A stretch of 64,000 bases of DNA, taken from Micromonospora vinacea (GTDB taxonomy: Bacteria; Actinomycetota; Actinomycetes; Mycobacteriales; Micromonosporaceae). This document shows, one piece after another, positions 60,000-64,000 of this stretch. Below the pieces are notes generated by a model. The model searched no databases. It had not been told where the DNA came from and was given only the letters and a program-made list of their open reading frames with translations. Numbering within the stretch: the stretch's first letter is position 1; the number at the start of each line of letters is the position of its first letter. The position numbers and the translations under genes are program-made. Where the stretch lies: contig NZ_JADOTY010000001.1 of assembly GCF_015751785.1 (NCBI RefSeq), forward strand, positions 7,006,001 through 7,070,000, in the 5' to 3' direction.

Positions 60000-60038
60000 G
60001 CGGGCGGGGCGGAGAAGAGGGCCCGGTGGGGGCGGGGG

Positions 60039-61910
60039 TTAGGGGGTTCGGACTGCTTCTAGGGCTAGTAGGGCCACGTGTAGGGAGAGGCTGGCCTCTA
60101 CCGAGTCGAGGTCCACGTCGAGGATGCGGGCGATGCGGGCCAGGCGTTCGTAGAAGGCCGGCCGCGACAGGTGGGCGGCGGCGGCGCCTGCGGACTTGTT
60201 GCGTCCCTGCTCCAGGTAGGCGCGCAGGGTGTCGAGCAGCCGTTCCCGGGGGTGCCGGGCGTCATACTCCAGCAGCGCGCCGAGTTCACGCTCCACGAAC
60301 GTCTGGAGGCGGGGCTCGTCGCGCAGCAGGTGCAGCAGCCCGGCCAGGCCGACGTGCGGCAGCCGGAAGACCGGCAGGTCACGCCGGTCCCGTCGGGCCG
60401 CCTCGGCGATCTGCCGCGCCTCGACCAGCGACCGGCGGGCCTCCCGCAGGGTGCTCACACCCGAGCCGGCGGCCACGATCACGGCACCCGGGCCAGCACC
60501 CCGGGACGGATCGACACCGACCCCTGCGCGAGCGGTCTCGACCCCGAGACCCACGCGGGGCGGATCTACGCCGAAGCCCGTGCGGACCGGATCGGCGCCG
60601 ACCGCCGCACGGGAAACGTCGGATGCGGGACGGGAAACGTCGACACCGGAGGTGGCCCGAGCCGGTTCGACGCCGGGTGCCGGCCGGCCGGCGCCGGCGT
60701 CGAGGCGTACCCGACGAAGGGCGCTGGCGAACGCGGACAGCGCGCGGTCCTCGGCGGCCGGGTCCGACAGGGCCAGCAGCGCGCCCACCGAGTTGTCGTC
60801 GACGGCGCTGGTCAGCGCGGTCAGCTTCGCCTCCCGCAGGGCCTGGCCGACCGCCTCGGAAAGATCGCGTAGCCGGGCCTGGCCGGCCTCGGGGCCGACC
60901 TCCCCGGCGGGGTCGTCGGCGCGGTGCCGGACCATCACGCCGACCAGGTGTCGCCGGTCGAGCACCACGCCGAGCGCCTTGGCCCGCAGCCCCACCTCGT
61001 CCACCGGGCGGGAGTGGTCGAGCAGCGCGGTGAGCAGGGTGCGGTGGATCTGTCGTTCCAGGCCCTCGGCGTCGCGGCGGATCAGCCGGCCCAGCGCGAG
61101 GGTGGACGCGGCCCGCTCGATCAGGATCGTGAGCCGGGTGGGCGGGCCCACGCTCGGCTCGACCGCCTGAGCGCTGGGCACGTCGCCGCTGGCCGGCCAG
61201 CGGAGCAGCAGCCGACCCCAGTCCTGCCCCCGGGCGCCGACTGTGGTCACGAGCCAACCGCTGTCCGGGTCGTACGCGGTCCGCCCGGCCGGACGGATCC
61301 GCCGGGAGTGCTGCTCCCAGCCGTCCAGCAGCAGCTCGGCGCTCTCCCCCGCCGGGTCGTACCCGAGCACCTGCCGGGACAGGTTCTCCAGCACCACCGG
61401 GCAACCGGACAGCTCGGCGGCCTGTCGGATCACCTCGGCGGCGTCGGCGCCCTCGACGGAGAGGTCGTTGAACCGCTGGTGGATCTCCTCGGTGGCGCGC
61501 AGCTCGGTGAGCTGCGCGTCGACGATCAGCGCGTGCACCGCCTCGGTGATCCGGACGAACGGGGTGGCCCGGCGCAGCTCCACCAGGGGCAACCCACGCC
61601 GCTCGGCGGCGGCGGCCATCACCCGGGGCACACCGCTGACGTACCGGCGGCCCAGCTCGACGACGAGCCCGGAGACTCCGACGTCGGCGAGGTCGCCGAT
61701 GAACGCGCGCAACCCGGTGTCGTCCCCGGGCAGGCCGATGCCGGTGGTGAGCACCAGTTCGCCGCCGCCGAGCAGGGTGGCGATGTCCGGTACCTCGGCG
61801 ACGTGCACCCAGCGGACGGGTCGGTCCAGCCCGTCGTCGCCGGCGACGACGCGTGGAGCGCCGTGGCGGACCGGGTCCAGGGCGAGGACCTCACGGACGG
61901 TAGGGAACAC
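60039..61910 (-). CDS. PucR-family transcriptional regulator
   Basis: 623 residues from GTG 61910. This start is preferred to GTG 61919 because TAGCGT on the minus strand (plus 61918-61923) lies 7 bases before it, a leaderless layout, and the protein then begins FPTVREVLALDPVRHGAPRV like other PucR proteins. Order of domains: PucR N-terminal domain (VRWVHVAEVPDIATLLGGGE, GDLADVGVSGLVVELGRRYV), a sensor-like middle, a GGDEF-like region, and the C-terminal helix-turn-helix LLDTLRAYLEQGRNKSAGAA. The middle region is interrupted near residues 402-467 by a low-complexity stretch of repeated VDPxRxGxG-like units. PucR proteins control purine, amino-acid or GABA catabolism; the target here is not evident. 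Confidence 0.87.
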   Translation of the reverse strand: MFPTVREVLALDPVRHGAPRVVAGDDGLDRPVRWVHVAEVPDIATLLGGGELVLTTGIGLPGDDTGLRAFIGDLADVGVSGLVVELGRRYVSGVPRVMAAAAERRGLPLVELRRATPFVRITEAVHALIVDAQLTELRATEEIHQRFNDLSVEGADAAEVIRQAAELSGCPVVLENLSRQVLGYDPAGESAELLLDGWEQHSRRIRPAGRTAYDPDSGWLVTTVGARGQDWGRLLLRWPASGDVPSAQAVEPSVGPPTRLTILIERAASTLALGRLIRRDAEGLERQIHRTLLTALLDHSRPVDEVGLRAKALGVVLDRRHLVGVMVRHRADDPAGEVGPEAGQARLRDLSEAVGQALREAKLTALTSAVDDNSVGALLALSDPAAEDRALSAFASALRRVRLDAGAGRPAPGVEPARATSGVDVSRPASDVSRAAVGADPVRTGFGVDPPRVGLGVETARAGVGVDPSRGAGPGAVIVAAGSGVSTLREARRSLVEARQIAEAARRDRRDLPVFRLPHVGLAGLLHLLRDEPRLQTFVERELGALLEYDARHPRERLLDTLRAYLEQGRNKSAGAAAAHLSRPAFYERLARIARILDVDLDSVEASLSLHVALLALEAVRTP

Positions 61911-62010
61911 GGCCGCCACGCTACCGTCCGTGACGCCGGAACTCGACTTGCCACCGCTGGCCGAGCCAGCCGGCCGGTACCTGCCACCGGCGGCCGTGGG
62001 TCGGCCGGGC

Positions 62011-63462
62011 TCAGTCGACGCCGAACTCCATCGCGGCGCGGTCGAGTGCCTCGTCCTCCGGGGAGGCGACGCCCCGGGAGGCGATGGCTTCCGCGCCGCC
62101 CTGCGGCATCGCGCCGATCAACCCGGTCGAGGCGGCCTGCGCGGCGCCGATCATCCGCTGCGGGTTCCCGCCGCCGACCAGGCCGAGGGAGGCGTACTGC
62201 TCCAGCTTCGACCGCGAGTCGGCGATGTCCAGGTTGCGCATGGTGAGCTGGCCGATCCGGTCCGACGGGCCGAACGCCGAGTCCTCGGTACGCTCCATCG
62301 ACAGCTTGTCCGGGTGGTAGCTGAACGACGGGCCGGTGGTGTCCAGGATCGAGTAGTCCTCGCCCCGGCGCAGCCGCAACGTCACCTCGCCGGTGACCGC
62401 CGTGCCGACCCACCGCTGCAACGACTCGCGCAGCATCAGCGCCTGCGGGTCCAGCCAGCGGCCCTCGTACATCAGCCGACCGAGGCGGCGACCCTCGCTG
62501 TGGTAGTTCGCCAGGGTGTCCTCGTTGTGGATGGCGTTGACCAGCCGCTCGTACGCGGCGTGCAGCAGCGCCATCCCGGGCGCCTCGTAGATGCCGCGGC
62601 TCTTGGCCTCGATGATCCGGTTCTCGATCTGGTCCGACATGCCCAGGCCGTGCCGGCCGCCGATGGCGTTGGCCTCCAGCACCAGGTCGACGGCGTTGCC
62701 GAACTCCTTGCCGTTGATGGTGACCGGGCGGCCCTGGTCGAAGCCGACGGTGACGTCCTCGGTGGGGATCTCCACCGACGGGTCCCAGAACCGGACGCCC
62801 ATGATCGGGTTGACAGTCTCGATGCCGGTGTCGAGGTGCTCCAGCGTCTTCGCCTCGTGCGTGGCACCCCAGATGTTGGCGTCGGTCGAGTATGCCTTCT
62901 CGGTGCTGTCCCGGTAGGGCAGGCCGCGTTCGAGCAGCCACTCGGACATCTCCTTACGCCCACCCAGCTCGGTGACGAAGGCGGTGTCGAGCCACGGCTT
63001 GTAGATGCGCAGCATCGGGTTGGCCAGCAGGCCGTACCGGTAGAACCGCTCGATGTCGTTGCCCTTGAAGGTCGAACCGTCGCCCCAGATCTGGACGTCG
63101 TCGGCGACCATCGCCCGCACCAGCAGGGTGCCGGTCACGGCGCGGCCCAGCGGGGTGGTGTTGAAGTACGCCCGCCCGCCGGTGCGGATGTGGAAGGCGC
63201 CGCAGGTCAGCGCGGCCAGGCCCTCTTCGACCAGGGCAGCGCGGCAGTCGACCAGGCGGGCGACCTCGGCGCCGTAGCTGAGCGCGCGACCGGGCACCGA
63301 GGCGATGTCGGGCTCGTCGTACTGGCCGATGTCGGCGGTGTAGGCGCAGGGAATCGCGCCCTTGTCGCGCATCCACGCGACCGCGACCGAGGTGTCGAGG
63401 CCGCCGGAGAAGGCGATGCCGACACGTTCGCCGGTGGGCAGGGAAGTGAGAACCTTGGACAC
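62011..63462 (-). CDS. argG: Argininosuccinate synthase (long, E. coli-like form)
   Basis: 483 residues from GTG 63462. ATP-binding PP-loop VGIAFSGGLDTSVAVAWMRD; CAYTADIGQYDEPDIASVPG; GGRAYFNTTPLGRAVTGTLL; DVQIWGDGSTFKGNDIERFY; GRKEMSEWLLERGLPYRDST; AYSTDANIWGATHEAKTLEH. This is the longer ArgG type, as in E. coli, rather than the roughly 400-residue form. It joins citrulline and aspartate with ATP in arginine synthesis. No other arg gene is in the window. A promoter with -10 CATAAT lies 7 bases before the GTG, and no ribosome site is seen, so translation is probably leaderless. It is the second gene after the methyltransferase on the same strand but has its own promoter. Confidence 0.93.
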   Translation of the reverse strand: MSKVLTSLPTGERVGIAFSGGLDTSVAVAWMRDKGAIPCAYTADIGQYDEPDIASVPGRALSYGAEVARLVDCRAALVEEGLAALTCGAFHIRTGGRAYFNTTPLGRAVTGTLLVRAMVADDVQIWGDGSTFKGNDIERFYRYGLLANPMLRIYKPWLDTAFVTELGGRKEMSEWLLERGLPYRDSTEKAYSTDANIWGATHEAKTLEHLDTGIETVNPIMGVRFWDPSVEIPTEDVTVGFDQGRPVTINGKEFGNAVDLVLEANAIGGRHGLGMSDQIENRIIEAKSRGIYEAPGMALLHAAYERLVNAIHNEDTLANYHSEGRRLGRLMYEGRWLDPQALMLRESLQRWVGTAVTGEVTLRLRRGEDYSILDTTGPSFSYHPDKLSMERTEDSAFGPSDRIGQLTMRNLDIADSRSKLEQYASLGLVGGGNPQRMIGAAQAASTGLIGAMPQGGAEAIASRGVASPEDEALDRAAMEFGVD

Positions 63463-63469
63463 GGGGAAA

Positions 63470-63498
63470 ATTATGCAATAGAACGCATGGCCATGCAA
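63470..63498 (-). promoter_or_regulatory. Promoter of argG
   Basis: On the minus strand TTGCAT (63498-63493), a 17-base spacer and CATAAT (63475-63470), then 7 bases to the GTG at 63462. No sequence resembling an ARG box was confirmed. Confidence 0.65.
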
Positions 63499-63509
63499 GC
63501 CGATGCGGT

Positions 63510-63998
63510 CTACTCGCCGCCGAACGGCGGATCGTCGCGACCCAGCTCCCAGAACGCCACCGCCGCCGCGGCGGCCACGTTCAACGAGTCGACGCCACGG
63601 CGCATCGGAAGGACCACCCGCACGTCGCTGGCGGCCTGGGCCGCCGCGGTGAGGCCGGGCCCCTCGGCACCCAGCAGCAGCGCCGCCCGCTCGCGCTGCG
63701 CCGGGGTCAACCGCTGGATCGGTACGGCGTCCGGCGCGGGCGTCATGGCGAGCACCGTGAAGCCGGCCTCCCGCACCTGGTCCAGGCCCTCGGGCCACCG
63801 GTCGAGCTTCGCGTACGGCATGGCGAAGACCTCACCCATGCTGACCCGGACACTGCGCCGGTACAGCGGGTCGGCGCAGGACGGCGACAGCAGCACCGCG
63901 TCGATGCCGAGTGCGGCGGCACCCCGGAAGACCGCGCCGAGGTTGGTGTGGTTGTTCACGTCCTCCAGGAGCACGACCCGGCGCGCGGCGGCGAGCAC
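63510..63998 (-). CDS. TrmH/SpoU-family RNA methyltransferase, C-terminal part
   Basis: At least 162 residues; the frame is open to the right edge of the window, so the N-terminal substrate-binding part lies outside it. SPOUT-fold motifs: VVLLEDVNNHTNLGAVFRGA (motif 1 with catalytic-region Asn/Arg), ALGIDAVLLSPSCADPLYRR, RAALLLGAEGPGLTAAAQAA (motif 2) and VVLPMRRGVDSLNVAAAAAV (motif 3), which form the knotted SAM-binding site. It 2'-O-methylates a ribose in tRNA or rRNA; the target is not determinable from this part. It stops 48 bases before argG begins. Confidence 0.9.
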   Translation of the reverse strand: MLAAARRVVLLEDVNNHTNLGAVFRGAAALGIDAVLLSPSCADPLYRRSVRVSMGEVFAMPYAKLDRWPEGLDQVREAGFTVLAMTPAPDAVPIQRLTPAQRERAALLLGAEGPGLTAAAQAASDVRVVLPMRRGVDSLNVAAAAAVAFWELGRDDPPFGGE

Positions 63999-64000
63999 CT

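Noticed and set aside
1..64000. Transposases, integrases, phage genes, tRNA or rRNA near the toxin locus
   Set aside because: None was recognised on either strand; the toxin remnants are better explained by recombination in the Rhs core than by a mobile element within this window.

Overview
The window is high-GC DNA with many GTG starts, several leaderless start sites and actinobacterial gene families. These include actinobacterial NgcEFG-type sugar importers, transmembrane PknB-like kinases, the actinobacterial 559-residue family A polymerase and a MurD2/MurL pair. A Micromonospora or a close relative in the Micromonosporaceae is the best fit. No rRNA, tRNA, CRISPR array, insertion sequence or phage gene was seen. 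All functions are read from sequence by eye and recalled family knowledge; no search was run.

Left end (1-11.5 kb, minus strand): a polymorphic toxin locus. A 2867-residue secreted Rhs/YD-repeat protein carries a PD-(D/E)XK-like nuclease tip and is followed by a HEAT-repeat-like gene that is the likely immunity gene. Further downstream lies a decaying series of older cassettes: a frameshifted toxin tip with a frameshifted immunity gene, a duplicated piece of the Rhs core fused to another toxin tip with a small intact immunity-like gene, and a second HEAT-like gene running off the window. Two hairpins follow gene ends here and a third separates the Rhs gene from its putative immunity gene. This stretch is visibly less GC-rich than the rest.

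11.6-17.8 kb: alpha-glucan metabolism, with a GH63-type glucosidase divergent from a debranching enzyme and a GT4 glycosyltransferase. 17.9-23.1 kb: two tandem paralogous membrane Ser/Thr kinases, a YdjM-like membrane hydrolase and an amidohydrolase. 23.1-23.7 kb: a gene-free block of GC-rich tandem repeats and two palindromic elements.

23.7-31.8 kb: a LacI-regulated sugar operon (regulator, ABC importer, GH31 alpha-xylosidase, GH1 beta-glucosidase) with a readable promoter, operator and attenuator-like hairpin. It ends in a perfect 40-bp palindrome shared with a convergent nucleotidyltransferase gene. 32.6-38.5 kb: a small membrane protein, a family A DNA polymerase, and a heterodimeric ABC exporter whose two degenerate nucleotide sites are complementary.

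38.5-49.6 kb: amino-sugar import. One NgcEFG operon includes a MurR/RpiR regulator and a SIS-domain protein and is divergent from an N-acetylglucosamine kinase. A second NgcEFG operon lacks a local regulator. An SDR gene with a palindromic operator lies between them. The two operons share a similar AT-rich motif upstream.

49.7-64 kb: a membrane acyltransferase; a beta-amino-acid/methylmalonate-semialdehyde pair in which the dehydrogenase is frameshifted; two membrane proteins, one with a degenerate phospholipase-D-like motif; an unrecognised conserved-looking protein; the divergent murD2/murL pair for an L-glutamate route to peptidoglycan; a second palindrome-rich gene-free block; a PucR regulator; argG; and the C-terminal part of a TrmH-type RNA methyltransferase.
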